Part shown: positions 16,424 to 26,122 of the stretch, piece by piece | How the letters are laid out: the number at the start of each line of letters is the position of its first letter | How positions within the stretch are numbered: position 1 is the stretch's first letter | Assembly (NCBI RefSeq): GCF_014069875.1 | Contig: NZ_CP059676.1 | Span: 1,984,001-2,048,000 of the forward strand | DNA length: 64,000 nt | Source: Flaviflexus equikiangi | Lineage (GTDB): Bacteria > Actinomycetota > Actinomycetes > Actinomycetales > Actinomycetaceae | Direction of reading: 5' to 3' | Position numbers and translations under genes: made by a program | Notes under the pieces: model-generated | Seen by the model: only the letters and a program-made list of their open reading frames with translations | Database searches by the model: none | Told to the model about the DNA's origin: nothing

Positions 16424-17941
16424 CTAGCGGCGCTTGACGAAGGGGAACGCGATGGTCTCGCGGATGCCGAGGCCTGTCAGAGCGGTGAGAAGCCGGTCGA
16501 TTCCCATTCCCATGCCGCCTGCGGGCGGGAAGCCCTGCTCCATGGCCTGGATGAAGTCCTCGTCGAGCTGCATGGCCTCCGGGTCACCATCGGCGGCCGC
16601 AAGGGACTGTGCGACGAGGCGCTCCCGCTGGATCACGGGATCGGCCAGCTCGGAGTAGGCGGTCGCCGTTTCGACGCCGCGAATGTAAAGGTCCCACTTC
16701 TCCGTCAGGCCGGGCTTCGTGCGGTGCGCCCGCGTGAGCGGGGAGGTGTCGACCGGGAAGTCCCTGAGGAAGGTTGGCGCCCACAGCTTGTCGCCGACGA
16801 GCTCCTCCCACAGGTCTTCCACGATCTTTCCCGCCACAGCATAGGGAGGGACAGAGATATCGTGCTGGTCGGCGATCTTCTCGAGGACCTCGCGCGGGAT
16901 GTCGACTCTGATCTCTTCACCGAGAGCCTCCGACAGCGACGTGTACAGGTCGAGTTCCGTCCATTCCCCGCCGAGATCGTAGTCGGTGCCGTCCGCGAGC
17001 GTGACCGTCGTGCTGCCGAAAGCCGCGATCGCCGCCTTCTGGACGAGGTCGCGAGTCAGCTCCGCCATCGTGTCGTACGTGCCGTAGGCCTGGTAGGCCT
17101 CGAGCGCCGTGAACTCGGGAGAGTGCGTCGAGTCCGCACCCTCGTTGCGGAAGTTCTTGCCGATTTCGAATACCCTGTCGACGCCGCCGACGACGGCGCG
17201 CTTGAGATAGAGCTCGGTGGCGATGCGGAGGTAGAGGTCCTCGTCATAGGCGTTGATATGCGTGGTGAAGGGGCGCGCGGCCGCACCGCCGTGAATCGGC
17301 TGGAGCGTCGGCGTCTCGATCTCGACGTAGCCGCGATCGTCGAAGTTCGCGCGCAGCGACTTCATGACCTCGGAGCGGACGCGGATCATGTCGCGGGCGG
17401 CGGGCCTCATGATGAGGTCGAGGTGGCGCATGCGGACGCGGTTCTCCTCCGACAGGCCCGCTTCCTCACCGTCTTCCTTCGTGTAGGTCTTCGGGAGGGG
17501 GCGCAGTGCCTTCGCCGCCATCTGCCATTCGTGGGCGAAGATCGAAAGCTCTCCCCTCCGGGAGGTGCCCACGTGGCCGTTGATGAAGATGTGGTCGCCC
17601 AGGTCCACGTCGGCCTTGAAGCGCGCCATCGCATCCTCCCCGACGACCTTCTGGGAGAGCATGACCTGGATGCGGTTGCCGGGGCCGTCCTGGAGGGTGG
17701 CGAAGAAGAGCTTGCCGGATGTGCGAAGGAGCATGACACGCCCGGCGATGCCGACGACCGTGTCCAGTTCGGTACCGGGTTCGAGCTCGGAATATTCGTC
17801 ACGCACGTGCGCGATCGTCGTCGTCACGGGAAGCTCGGCCGGGTAGGGTTCGATGCCCTCCGAGATCATCTTCATACGCTTGGCGGCACGCACCGCCATC
17901 TGTTCCGATGAGGTCGTTTCAGTCTGCTCGTTCTCAATCAC
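16424..17941 (-). CDS. lysS: Lysyl-tRNA synthetase, class II
   Basis: This 505-residue protein has the LysRS-II layout: an N-terminal OB-fold anticodon-binding domain (about residues 60-170), then a catalytic core with class II motif 2 around KNFRNEG (about 265-271) and motif 3 GGMGMGIDRL near the C-terminus. It charges tRNA-Lys. There is no membrane extension of the MprF/LysX type. The start is GTG, 6 nt after TAGAAT on the minus strand with no ribosome site, fitting a leaderless transcript. The C-terminus FPFVKRR is typical of bacterial LysS. Confidence 0.95.
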   Translation of the reverse strand: MIENEQTETTSSEQMAVRAAKRMKMISEGIEPYPAELPVTTTIAHVRDEYSELEPGTELDTVVGIAGRVMLLRTSGKLFFATLQDGPGNRIQVMLSQKVVGEDAMARFKADVDLGDHIFINGHVGTSRRGELSIFAHEWQMAAKALRPLPKTYTKEDGEEAGLSEENRVRMRHLDLIMRPAARDMIRVRSEVMKSLRANFDDRGYVEIETPTLQPIHGGAAARPFTTHINAYDEDLYLRIATELYLKRAVVGGVDRVFEIGKNFRNEGADSTHSPEFTALEAYQAYGTYDTMAELTRDLVQKAAIAAFGSTTVTLADGTDYDLGGEWTELDLYTSLSEALGEEIRVDIPREVLEKIADQHDISVPPYAVAGKIVEDLWEELVGDKLWAPTFLRDFPVDTSPLTRAHRTKPGLTEKWDLYIRGVETATAYSELADPVIQRERLVAQSLAAADGDPEAMQLDEDFIQAMEQGFPPAGGMGMGIDRLLTALTGLGIRETIAFPFVKRR

Positions 17942-18074
17942 CCCGCCATTCTACTCAGGCGGGGAGATAACCGACCATACTCCGCGGTGTGCGACTGCTC
18001 GCCATGTCACCACCCCCGCCGCCCATTTCCGAACCATGAATGTTGCGTTAATCGGCGTCTCGTGGCGGATTCCT

Positions 18075-18086
18075 GCACCTCGGTGC
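18075..18086. repeat. Short inverted repeat upstream of glpA
   Basis: GCACC and GGTGC around 2 nt form a small palindrome about 140 nt before glpA. It may be regulatory or chance; there is no further support. Confidence 0.2.
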
Positions 18087-18174
18087 GCGTTATGAGGGGG
18101 TTTCATGCACGTCGGAAGAAAGGGTCCCTTTAGTCCCGAACTTTCGAAGCATCGTCGGTAACCTGGAGTGGTCA

Positions 18175-18197
18175 CCAATGATGTTGTTCACCATTGG
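18175..18197. promoter_or_regulatory. Inverted repeat in the glpA leader
   Basis: CCAATG and CATTGG, separated by 11 nt, lie 26-48 nt upstream of the glpA start. The spacing of one helical turn between half-sites fits an operator for a dimeric regulator. No regulator is encoded nearby. Confidence 0.3.
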
Positions 18198-18222
18198 CAC
18201 TCTTTCTTCCCAGGGAGCCCAC

Positions 18223-19797
18223 ATGAAGAAGCTAGAAACTGACGTCGTCGTGATCGGCGGCGGTGCAACAGGAGCGGGTGTCGTCCGCGATGTCGCCATG
18301 CGCGGATATCGCACGATCCTCGTCGATCGCGCCGACCTCGGGCAGGGGACGACGGGCCGCTACCACGGCCTCCTGCACTCAGGCGGACGCTATGTCGTAT
18401 CCGATCCTCGATCGGCCACGGAATGTGCGGAGGAGAACGAGATCATCACCCGCATCCACGCCGATGCGGTGGAAACCACGGGGGGCCTCTTCGTCGTCGG
18501 CCCCGATGATCCGCTCGACTTCGCAGATGACTGGTTGAAGGGCGCGCAGGCCACCGGCGTGCCGCACGAGGAGATCACGGTCGCTGAAGCTCTGCGCCGC
18601 GAACCTCGACTCAACCCCAAGTCCAAGCGTGCCTTCGCCGTTCTCGACGGCACGGTGGACGGCTGGCAGATGGTGTGGGGGGCGGCGCGCTCCGCCGAAG
18701 ACTACGGCGCCCAGATCCTCACCTACCACGAGGTCACGGAGGTGATCCGCGACGGCGAGAAGGTTCTCGGCGTTCGCGCCATCGATCACAAGAGCGGGGA
18801 AGAGGTCCAGATCGACTGTACGTTCGCGATCAACGCGGGCGGCCCGTGGGCCGGTCAGATCGCCGGCATGGCGCAGTGCCCGGACGTCGACGTCGTCCCC
18901 GGCCGCGGCATCATGATCGCGATGAACCACCGTCTCGTCAACCAGGTCGTCAACCGCTGCATCTACCCCTCCGATGGTGACATCCTCGTCCCCGTCCACA
19001 CGGTCTGCATCATCGGCACGACGGACGTCAAGGTCGAGGATCCCGATCATCTCGCCATTCCGCGCGACGAGGTGCAGCAGATGCTCGACGCCGGTGAGGT
19101 GCTCGTCCCTGGCTTCCGCCAGGCTCGAGCATTGCACGCATGGTCGGGCGCACGCCCCCTCGTCAAGGACAGTCGCGTCTCCGCGACGGACACCCGCCAC
19201 ATGTCTCGCGGCATGTCGATCATCGATCACCAGTCGCGCGACGGTCTCAACGGCCTGCTCACCATCGCTGGCGGCAAGCTGACCACGTACCGTCTCATGG
19301 CGAAGAACATTGTCGACGTCATGGTGGAGCAGATGGGAGATGATCGTCCGTGCCGCACCGAGACGGAGGCCGTTCCCGGGTCGAAGACCCAGAAGAACTA
19401 CCACGTCACCCACCGCTTGGAGAACGCGGAGAAGATCCTCCGCAAGGAGCAGATCGTCTGCGAATGCGAGCTCATGACTCGCGGTCAGCTCGAAGAGCTC
19501 ATCCACGAACAGCCCACGGCTTCGTTCGATGACCTGCGCCGCCAGCTGCGCCTCGGCATGGGCCCCTGCCAGGGCGGCTTCTGCTCCGTCCGTGCCGCCG
19601 GCATCATGCAGGAGACCGGCAAGGCCGACGTGGAACGGGTCACGGAACTGCTCCGCAAGTTCCTCAAGAACAGGTGGATCGGCCTCTGGCCCATCCTCTA
19701 CGGCGATCAGGTCCGCCAGACCGCCCTCGATAACTGGATCTTCCAGGGCACTCTCGACATGGATCACCTGCCCGAAGCCGAGGAGGCTCACGTATGA
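18223..19797 (+). CDS. glpA: Anaerobic glycerol-3-phosphate dehydrogenase subunit A
   Basis: This 524-residue FAD enzyme has an N-terminal Rossmann loop (IGGGATGAG, residues 11-19) and a DAO-type catalytic domain. A C-terminal BFD-like [2Fe-2S] domain has its cysteines at about 413, 415, 449 and 454. That domain separates GlpA from the aerobic GlpD. GlpA oxidises sn-glycerol 3-phosphate to dihydroxyacetone phosphate and passes electrons through GlpB and GlpC to quinone. The start is the ATG at 18223 with AGGGAG 5 nt upstream; an in-frame ATG at 18181 lacks one. The stop overlaps glpB (ATGA), so glpABC is a tight operon. Confidence 0.93.
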   Translation: MKKLETDVVVIGGGATGAGVVRDVAMRGYRTILVDRADLGQGTTGRYHGLLHSGGRYVVSDPRSATECAEENEIITRIHADAVETTGGLFVVGPDDPLDFADDWLKGAQATGVPHEEITVAEALRREPRLNPKSKRAFAVLDGTVDGWQMVWGAARSAEDYGAQILTYHEVTEVIRDGEKVLGVRAIDHKSGEEVQIDCTFAINAGGPWAGQIAGMAQCPDVDVVPGRGIMIAMNHRLVNQVVNRCIYPSDGDILVPVHTVCIIGTTDVKVEDPDHLAIPRDEVQQMLDAGEVLVPGFRQARALHAWSGARPLVKDSRVSATDTRHMSRGMSIIDHQSRDGLNGLLTIAGGKLTTYRLMAKNIVDVMVEQMGDDRPCRTETEAVPGSKTQKNYHVTHRLENAEKILRKEQIVCECELMTRGQLEELIHEQPTASFDDLRRQLRLGMGPCQGGFCSVRAAGIMQETGKADVERVTELLRKFLKNRWIGLWPILYGDQVRQTALDNWIFQGTLDMDHLPEAEEAHV

Positions 19798-21041
19798 AAA
19801 CCGTCGTCATCGGTGCCGGCATCGCCGGACTCGTCACCGCTATCCGCCTGCGCGAAGCAGGGCAGGACGTCACGCTCGTCACGAAGGGTCTCGGCGGGCT
19901 CCAGCTGGGCCAGGGCACTCTCGACGTGTTCGGGTACAACCCCGATCGAGTCGACAGCCCGATCGCCGAAGTGGAGAAGGTCGCCGCGGCTGACCCCGGC
20001 CACCCCTACGCGGCGATCGGTGCGGATGCTGTCCGTACCGGTGTGGAGTACATGGCCGGTCTCGTCGGGGGGCTCCTTGAGGGCTCTGTCGACGAGAACA
20101 TCCTCCTCCCCACCGCGGTGGGCGCCATGCGCCCCACGTCCTACATCCAGTCCTCGATGGCGAACGGCGCCTGCACCGCCGGGAAGAAGCTCCTCATCGC
20201 CGGTCCCGAGCAGCTCAAGGACTTCTACCCGCAGCTGATCGCGGGCAACCTGGCTCGCACCGACCTGCCCGGTGGTGGCCGTGTCGAGGCACGGTCGGCT
20301 TCCTTCTCCATCCCTGCCCGCGGCACCGAGGCGGATTCCTCCGGCCTGCAGTACGCACGCGCTCTGGACCGTCCCGAGTACCGCCGCCAGTTCGCCGCCG
20401 CGATCAAGCCTCTCGTGCGGGACGGCGAGACGGTGGGGCTTCCTGCCGTGCTCGGCCTGAACGACCTGAACGCATGGCGGGATCTGCAGGACCTGATCGG
20501 CGCCCCGATCTTCGAGATCCCCCTGCCCCCGCCGGGTGTGCCCGGCATGCGACTCAACCAGCTCCTGACGGACCTGGCGAAAGAGAAGCGCGTCAAGGTC
20601 ATTCTCGGTTCCCCCGTCCTCGGCGGCACCGCGGAGGACGGTCGTCTCGTGTCTGTCACGGTGGGCTCCACCGGGCACGACATGGTCGTCCGCGCTGATC
20701 ACGTCGTGCTGTGTGCGGGTGGCTTCGAATCCGGGTCTCTCGAGCTGGACTCCTATGGCGTCATGAGCGAGACGATCTTCGATCTCCCGCTCGTCGGAAC
20801 CGACATTCCCGAACCCACCCACGGCCAGTACTGGGGTGACCCGCAGCCGATGTTCCGTGTCGGCGTCAAGGTCGACTCTGCTATGCGGGTGCTGGACGCA
20901 GCAGGCCAGCCCGTCTACGCTAATCTGCACGCCGCTGGCGGCATCCTCGCGGGTGCGGTTCGGTGGACCGAGAAGAACGGCGAGGGCATCGCGCTCGGCT
21001 CCGCGATCGCCGCAACCGACGCAATCCTTGGAGGTATCTGA
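19794..21041 (+). CDS. glpB: Anaerobic glycerol-3-phosphate dehydrogenase subunit B
   Basis: This 415-residue flavoprotein has an N-terminal dinucleotide-binding loop (VIGAGIAGL, residues 5-13) and a second conserved segment LCAGGFESG near residue 305. GlpB is the FMN-type subunit that bridges GlpA and the membrane-anchoring GlpC. Its ATG overlaps the glpA stop by 4 nt, and its own stop overlaps the glpC ATG by 1 nt with GGAGGT upstream. The three subunits are therefore probably made in step. Confidence 0.9.
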   Translation: MKTVVIGAGIAGLVTAIRLREAGQDVTLVTKGLGGLQLGQGTLDVFGYNPDRVDSPIAEVEKVAAADPGHPYAAIGADAVRTGVEYMAGLVGGLLEGSVDENILLPTAVGAMRPTSYIQSSMANGACTAGKKLLIAGPEQLKDFYPQLIAGNLARTDLPGGGRVEARSASFSIPARGTEADSSGLQYARALDRPEYRRQFAAAIKPLVRDGETVGLPAVLGLNDLNAWRDLQDLIGAPIFEIPLPPPGVPGMRLNQLLTDLAKEKRVKVILGSPVLGGTAEDGRLVSVTVGSTGHDMVVRADHVVLCAGGFESGSLELDSYGVMSETIFDLPLVGTDIPEPTHGQYWGDPQPMFRVGVKVDSAMRVLDAAGQPVYANLHAAGGILAGAVRWTEKNGEGIALGSAIAATDAILGGI

Positions 21042-22333
21042 TGAGCACCGATGCTCTCGCTAGCACCCACGAAAGTCCCCTACAGTTCGCCGCGGATCAG
21101 GTGGCTCGAGCATCGCTCGATCACTGCGTCAAGTGCACGATCTGCGAGACGCAGTGTCCCGTCGCCCGCGTGACGGACATGTTCCCCGGCCCGAAGTATG
21201 TCGGCCCTCAGGCGGAGCGCTACCGGCACGAGAAGTCGGTCGACAATTCGCTCGACTACTGCTCCTCGTGCGGCATCTGCACCTATGCGTGCCCGCAGGG
21301 CGTCAACATTGCCGAGCTCAACTCCCAGGCCCGTGCGGTCATGAAGGCTGAGCCGGGGAAGATGCCGCTGCGCGACAAGCTCATCACCCAGACGAACCTC
21401 ATGGGTATGGCGATGACGCCCGTCGCTCCCATCGCCAACTGGGCGCTGCGCCAGAAGCCGATCCGTGTCGCCGTCGAGAAGACGGTGAAGATCCACCGTG
21501 AGGCTCCCATGCCGGTCGCGACCTCGCAGTCGTTCATGGGCTGGTGGAAGAAGCGCGAGCGGAAGACTGATGCGACGCGCGGACCGGTCGTGTTCTTCCA
21601 CGGCTGTGCCGGCGGTTATTTCGAAGTCGAGACGTCGAAGCGAACGGTCGAGGTCCTCGAGCATCTCGGCTACGAGGTGATCGTTCCCAAGCAGGGTTGC
21701 TGCGGTCTCGCCCAGCAGTCGAACGGCCTGTTCGATGGTGCGACGAAGTCTGTCATCAAGCTCGCCAACCAGCTGAAGTCCGCAGGCCGCGATCTCACGA
21801 TCGTGTCCTCCTCGGGTTCCTGTGCCGGCATGCTCAAGCATGAGGCGCACAAGATCATGGGCGTCGAGGATCCTGCCCTGCTCGATGTCGGCACCCGTAT
21901 GAGGGAGACCGCGGAGTTCCTCAATGAACAGATCGAGGCCGGTATTCTCGATCCGTCCGCGTTCCGTCCGATCGAGGACACCGTCACCTACCATCAGCCG
22001 TGCCAGGTGAAGTCCCAGGGCATGGGCATCCCCACCATCACGCTACTCGAGTCCATTCCCGGGCTGACGGTGCGCGAATCCGGTGAGAACTGCTGCGGCA
22101 TCGCAGGCACGTACGGCCTGAAGGCCGAGAAGTACGACATTGCTCAGCTTGTCGGCCAGCCGCTCTTCGACAAGATCAAGGCCTGGAGCCCCAGTCTTGC
22201 CGTGTGTGAGACGGAGACCTGCCGCTGGCAGATCCGCAAGGGTTCGGGAGCGAAGGTTGTCCACCCGGTCAACCTCATCCACCACGCCCTCGGCCTGTCG
22301 GACGATCTCTACGACCAGAACGCCAAGAACTAG
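21041..22333 (+). CDS. glpC: Anaerobic glycerol-3-phosphate dehydrogenase subunit C
   Basis: This 430-residue protein starts with two ferredoxin-type [4Fe-4S] motifs (Cys29/32/35/39 and Cys74/77/80/84). They are followed by two cysteine-rich CCG domains, seen as QGCCGLAQQ and ENCCGIAGTYG. GlpC carries electrons from GlpAB to the quinone pool at the inner face of the membrane. The start at 21041 is fixed by the GGAGGT site and the TGATG overlap with glpB. A strong terminator follows. glpF and glpK are not nearby. Confidence 0.92.
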   Translation: MSTDALASTHESPLQFAADQVARASLDHCVKCTICETQCPVARVTDMFPGPKYVGPQAERYRHEKSVDNSLDYCSSCGICTYACPQGVNIAELNSQARAVMKAEPGKMPLRDKLITQTNLMGMAMTPVAPIANWALRQKPIRVAVEKTVKIHREAPMPVATSQSFMGWWKKRERKTDATRGPVVFFHGCAGGYFEVETSKRTVEVLEHLGYEVIVPKQGCCGLAQQSNGLFDGATKSVIKLANQLKSAGRDLTIVSSSGSCAGMLKHEAHKIMGVEDPALLDVGTRMRETAEFLNEQIEAGILDPSAFRPIEDTVTYHQPCQVKSQGMGIPTITLLESIPGLTVRESGENCCGIAGTYGLKAEKYDIAQLVGQPLFDKIKAWSPSLAVCETETCRWQIRKGSGAKVVHPVNLIHHALGLSDDLYDQNAKN

Positions 22334-22344
22334 CGCACAGGACA

Positions 22345-22381
22345 TGGGGGTGGCCCGGAGCAATGCTCCGGGCCACCCCCA
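22345..22381 (+). terminator. Terminator of glpABC
   Basis: A perfect 17-bp stem starting TGGGGGTGGCCCGG with a 3-nt AAT loop begins 12 nt after the glpC stop. panD converges on it from the right, so it may serve both. Confidence 0.85.
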
Positions 22382-22387
22382 CATCTG

Positions 22388-22828
22388 TCAGGCGCTGCGG
22401 TAGTCCTCGAAGGGGACGCCGCTTGACGTGAGGCCCGTACCATCCGGTACCTGGCCGGGTTCGCTGGACGTCTCGACGATCGCATTCGTGTCGTCGACGA
22501 AGACGACGCGCGGCACGTACGTGCGTGCCGTCTCGTCGTCGAGCTGGCTGTAGGCGATCAGGATGACCATGTCGCCCGTGTTGATGAGGTGGGCCGCCGC
22601 CCCGTTGATCTGGAGCTGGCCGCTGCCCCGCTTGGCGGGAATCGTGTAGGTGGTCAGACGGGCACCGTTCGTGACGTCGACGATGTCGACGGCCTCTCCG
22701 GGGAGAATGTCTGCAGCATCGAGCAGGTCCGCGTCGACCGTGACAGAGCCGACGTAGTCGAGATCTGCTCCGGTGATCGTTGCGCGATGGATCTTGCCGG
22801 TCATCATCCGGCGCATGCGATTAGCCAA
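22388..22828 (-). CDS. panD: Aspartate 1-decarboxylase precursor
   Basis: This 146-residue pyruvoyl enzyme makes beta-alanine for pantothenate. The self-cleavage site YVGSVT is present; cleavage between Gly27 and Ser28 gives the pyruvoyl group. KIHRAT at residues 12-17 is the usual N-terminal signature. The TTG start at 22828 has a GGAGG site about 6-7 nt upstream and overlaps the end of panC; an ATG at 22816 is the alternative. The overlap with panC shows co-expression, which makes sense because PanC uses the beta-alanine. Confidence 0.92.
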   Translation of the reverse strand: MANRMRRMMTGKIHRATITGADLDYVGSVTVDADLLDAADILPGEAVDIVDVTNGARLTTYTIPAKRGSGQLQINGAAAHLINTGDMVILIAYSQLDDETARTYVPRVVFVDDTNAIVETSSEPGQVPDGTGLTSSGVPFEDYRSA

Positions 22829-23654
22829 AAGACACCTCCATGTTGTCGATGAGGCGGGTTGCTCCCACCCGTGCGGCGACGATCGCGAGACCGGTCCGCG
22901 CGTTCGAGGATACTCCCTGGAACGTCTCGGGGCTCACGATGGTGGCGTAGTCAACGTCCACGCCCGTCGTCCCCGCCAGCGTCTCGCCGAGCAGTCGTTC
23001 TGTCTCGGCGGGCGGCAGCCCGCCCCTGGCGGCTTCTCGTGCCGCAGTGAGCGCCTGCACGAGTGCGAGCGCGGTCGTGCGCTCCTCGGGGCTGAGATAG
23101 GTGTTGCGGGAGGAGAGCGCGAGGCCGTCACTGTCGCGGACGATGGGGACGCCGACGATGTCGATCCCCATGTCCAGATCCCTCACCATGGTTGTGATGA
23201 GGGCGAGCTGTTGGGCGTCCTTCTGCCCGAAGTAGGCGACGTCGGGGCGGACCAGGTTGAAGACTTTCGCGACGACCTGGAGCACGCCGGCGAAGTGTGT
23301 GGGCCGGGTAGCGCCCTCGAAGCGGGTCGCGACCTGCCCCGGGTCGATCCGCACGAGAGGCTCATTCTCGTACATCTCGTCGTCACTCGGTGCGAACACA
23401 ATATCGACATCCCCGAGGATCTCCATGTCCTTCTCGAGCTGTCGCGGGTAGGCGTCGAAGTCCTCCCCCGGCGCGAACTGGAGCGGGTTGACGTAGATGG
23501 AGACGACGACCGTGTCGGAGTGGGCGCGGGCAGCATCGATGAGCCTGCGGTGTCCCGCGTGCAGCGCCCCCATCGTCATGACGAGGCCGATCGAGCCGTT
23601 GGCATCACGGATCCGCTGGCGCAGCTCCTGCTTAGTTGTTACGAGGTGAGTCAC
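22821..23654 (-). CDS. panC: Pantothenate synthetase
   Basis: The 277-residue protein has the PanC motifs: [10 protein letters not shown] (residues 26-35, containing the two HxGH-type histidines), [20 protein letters not shown] and SSRNTYL. It joins pantoate and beta-alanine with ATP. The GTG start lies 6 nt after TAGACT on the minus strand without a ribosome site, so panC may be transcribed leaderlessly from its own promoter in addition to reading through from upstream. panB is not in the window. Confidence 0.94.
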   Translation of the reverse strand: MTHLVTTKQELRQRIRDANGSIGLVMTMGALHAGHRRLIDAARAHSDTVVVSIYVNPLQFAPGEDFDAYPRQLEKDMEILGDVDIVFAPSDDEMYENEPLVRIDPGQVATRFEGATRPTHFAGVLQVVAKVFNLVRPDVAYFGQKDAQQLALITTMVRDLDMGIDIVGVPIVRDSDGLALSSRNTYLSPEERTTALALVQALTAAREAARGGLPPAETERLLGETLAGTTGVDVDYATIVSPETFQGVSSNARTGLAIVAARVGATRLIDNMEVSFG

Positions 23655-23663
23655 GAACCTAGT

Positions 23664-24566
23664 CTACTCGCCGGTAACTTCCCCGCCATCGGCCATCATT
23701 CGACCATCGTCACACTGGAGCGCTCGATCCATGTCCTTCGCTGTCGAGGGGGTGATGATGCGGCGGGTGACGGCACGATCGGCGGTGGCCTTCGCAATCG
23801 CCCGGTAGGTTGCGAGAATATCGGGGTGGTCCGCTAGTTCGCGGACGTGGTTCTCCACGGTGCCCGCGTCCCCGCGCACGATCGGTCCCGTCAGGAGGGA
23901 CTCCCCCGAACGCAGCGCCCCATCGAGACTCGCTCCCGCCAGAGGCGCGAGAAAGGCTCCGGGATCGGGGATGCCAGCATCGTCGAGGAGCCTCATCGCC
24001 TGGGCGACGACGGTGACGAGATGGTTCCCCCCGTGGGCAAGAGCCGCATGGTAGAGGCCCCTCTTCTCGGAGGGCACCTCGACGGGAATACCATCGATTT
24101 CGGTGACGAGGGCGTGTGCGATCGGCAGGATCGTGGCGGGTCCGGAGACTGCGAAGGGGCAGTCGACGAGACGGTCGAGGTCGAGCGATGTTCCGGTGAA
24201 GGTCATGGCGGGGTGAATGGCGAGGCCGAGGGCTCCCTGCGCCGCCGCGGGGGCCAAGACCTCGGACCCCATGCTGCCCGCCGTGTGGACGAGCACGTGT
24301 CCCGGCTGCCAGGCTTTCAGCTTGGCCAGGCCCGAGACGATCCCGGCGATCTCCCTGTCCGGCACCGCCAGGATCACGAGTTCGCTGGTGCGGACGATGT
24401 CCTCGACGTCGCGATGTGGGGTCCCGGGCAGGAGCACGTCGGCGCGCTCCGCAGACTCATCGGAGGGGGCATGGACGCCGACGATCGTGTGCCCTGCACG
24501 CGCGAGAGCGGCCCCCAGGACGGCGCCGACCTTGCCGGCGGAGATGATGCCGATGCCGAGCTTCAT
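23664..24566 (-). CDS. Rossmann-like/DUF2520 oxidoreductase, candidate ketopantoate reductase (PanG type)
   Basis: This 300-residue protein has an N-terminal NAD(P)-binding fold (IISAGKVGAVLGAAL, about residues 7-21) and a C-terminal all-helical DUF2520 domain with LAIHPAMTFTG linking the two. It sits directly upstream of panC and panD. I recall that a member of this family, PanG of Francisella, is a ketopantoate reductase that replaces PanE. No panE is visible here, so supplying pantoate is a reasonable inference. The ATG overlaps the PH-domain gene stop by 4 nt (ATGA). Confidence 0.75.
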   Translation of the reverse strand: MKLGIGIISAGKVGAVLGAALARAGHTIVGVHAPSDESAERADVLLPGTPHRDVEDIVRTSELVILAVPDREIAGIVSGLAKLKAWQPGHVLVHTAGSMGSEVLAPAAAQGALGLAIHPAMTFTGTSLDLDRLVDCPFAVSGPATILPIAHALVTEIDGIPVEVPSEKRGLYHAALAHGGNHLVTVVAQAMRLLDDAGIPDPGAFLAPLAGASLDGALRSGESLLTGPIVRGDAGTVENHVRELADHPDILATYRAIAKATADRAVTRRIITPSTAKDMDRALQCDDGRMMADGGEVTGE

Positions 24567-26122
24567 GCCACTCCTACTCGCTGGGACCATTGTTCGATGG
24601 ACTCCCGGTCGTTGACGGCGCGAGCATGCAGGCCGTGCTGCCGCTCCTCGGACAGGAAGCCCCACACCTGGTCGATGCTGAAGTTCGATGCACTCCACGT
24701 CGTATCGCCGGCCACGAGGCTGAGCTCGAACGTGCCGAGCCCCAGACGTGCCTGGACGGGACCCTGTGAGGCTTTGAGGCCCTGCCAGTGGCCGTGCAGC
24801 GCAACCGTGAGCCGTCTCGTCAGCCAACCGTCTCGGTGGGCAGCGACAGTGGACGTGAGGACGAGTCCGTTCCTGCGCCTGCGGAACGGGTCGAGAAAGC
24901 GTGCGGACGGGGGCGTGGGAGCGAAGAACCGCGACGGGCCCGTGCCCGAGAGAGCATCATCGAAGAAGCCCCCAAGGTCGTCGACGCCGACGCTCGGGAT
25001 AATGGTCCACAGCAGGTCGAGAGCATCCGCACGCGTGCCGACAGGCATGATCGTGCTCCTCGTCATCGCGGAGTTGATCGAATCCTCGTCGATGACAGAG
25101 CCTGCGATGAGGATCTTCACCTTCCACCAGTCCTTCCGGCGCCACAGGAAGGGCTGTTCGAGTGTGACGGCGTGAATGCGTCTCGGCGGGATCGTCTGCG
25201 TCGTTGTCGTCGTCAGTCCCCGGCGGACACGGATGCCGTCGCGGGTGAGGAACAGCTTGAGGCCGTGATTGAGGTTGAACTGTCCCCACAGCGCGGCCAC
25301 CGTGCCGCCTGCCGCGACGACGAGTCCGAAGGAGAAGCCTCCGTCGAGCCAGATCAGCGGCACGAGGACCGCGGCCAGCGCGCCCAGTGTGGTGAGGAGG
25401 ATGCCGGACAGGAGGATCGACCCCACCAGCCGGCCCGTGGGAAGCTGGTAGAAGGGCTTCTCTGCCGCGTACGCATCATCCGGGTCGTAGAGGTCTCCGA
25501 CGCTCTCCCCCCGGTCGACCGAGAACTCTGTTCCGGCGCGTGCCGCGCTCGCGATCGTCAGGATCTGGCTTCGCAGGGCCTGGATCTCGTTCATCTTCAA
25601 CAGGCCGAGCGAGAGATTGCTGCCTGACGAGGAGGCTGAATCGATCATGATCGAGCCGAGGCCGAGGAGGCGGGGGATGATGCCCTGCTTGATCTCGACG
25701 GACTGGATCCTGTCCCACCGGACGTGACGGTGGGTTCCGGAGAAGATCCCGGACCGGTAGTGCACGCCCGAGGGCGCGAGGACGTAGGCCTGCTTGCGCC
25801 AGACAAGCCAGGACATGAGGATGACGAGGAGCGAGAGCGCGAGCGCGCCTCCCGCGACGATCAGGACCCATGTCGTCGTGATCCCCGTGATCGCCTGCCA
25901 CACCTCGGAGAAGCCCTCCTCGGCGACCTGGAGGAGGATGGAGAATGCTGCGGCCGCGAGGGCCGCCCACACCTTCCACAGGGACAGCAGCGGCGTGGCC
26001 CAATGGAAACGGCTCCAGTCGCCCTCGGGGATCGTCGAGGCGACCTGCGCCATCGCCTCGTCCACTGACGAGGAATCATTCACCGGCGCGGCCTCTTCTG
26101 GCGGCATGTTCCGGTCTGTCAC
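24563..26122 (-). CDS. Membrane protein with three bacterial PH (bPH2/YdbT-like) domains
   Basis: This 519-residue protein has paired membrane helices near residues 55-110 and 200-245 and repeated bPH2 modules. The first is recognisable from GVHYRSGIFSG and WDRIQSVEIKQG, the second from GIRVRRGLTTT and PPRRIHAVTLEQPF, and a degenerate third near the C-terminus. It resembles the YdbS/YdbT pair of Bacillus, linked there to resistance to membrane-active compounds. The GTG start at 26122 overlaps the stop of the smaller PH gene (GTGA); in-frame upstream codons run antisense through other genes and are not used. The biochemical function is unknown. Confidence 0.8.
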   Translation of the reverse strand: MTDRNMPPEEAAPVNDSSSVDEAMAQVASTIPEGDWSRFHWATPLLSLWKVWAALAAAAFSILLQVAEEGFSEVWQAITGITTTWVLIVAGGALALSLLVILMSWLVWRKQAYVLAPSGVHYRSGIFSGTHRHVRWDRIQSVEIKQGIIPRLLGLGSIMIDSASSSGSNLSLGLLKMNEIQALRSQILTIASAARAGTEFSVDRGESVGDLYDPDDAYAAEKPFYQLPTGRLVGSILLSGILLTTLGALAAVLVPLIWLDGGFSFGLVVAAGGTVAALWGQFNLNHGLKLFLTRDGIRVRRGLTTTTTQTIPPRRIHAVTLEQPFLWRRKDWWKVKILIAGSVIDEDSINSAMTRSTIMPVGTRADALDLLWTIIPSVGVDDLGGFFDDALSGTGPSRFFAPTPPSARFLDPFRRRRNGLVLTSTVAAHRDGWLTRRLTVALHGHWQGLKASQGPVQARLGLGTFELSLVAGDTTWSASNFSIDQVWGFLSEERQHGLHARAVNDRESIEQWSQRVGVA

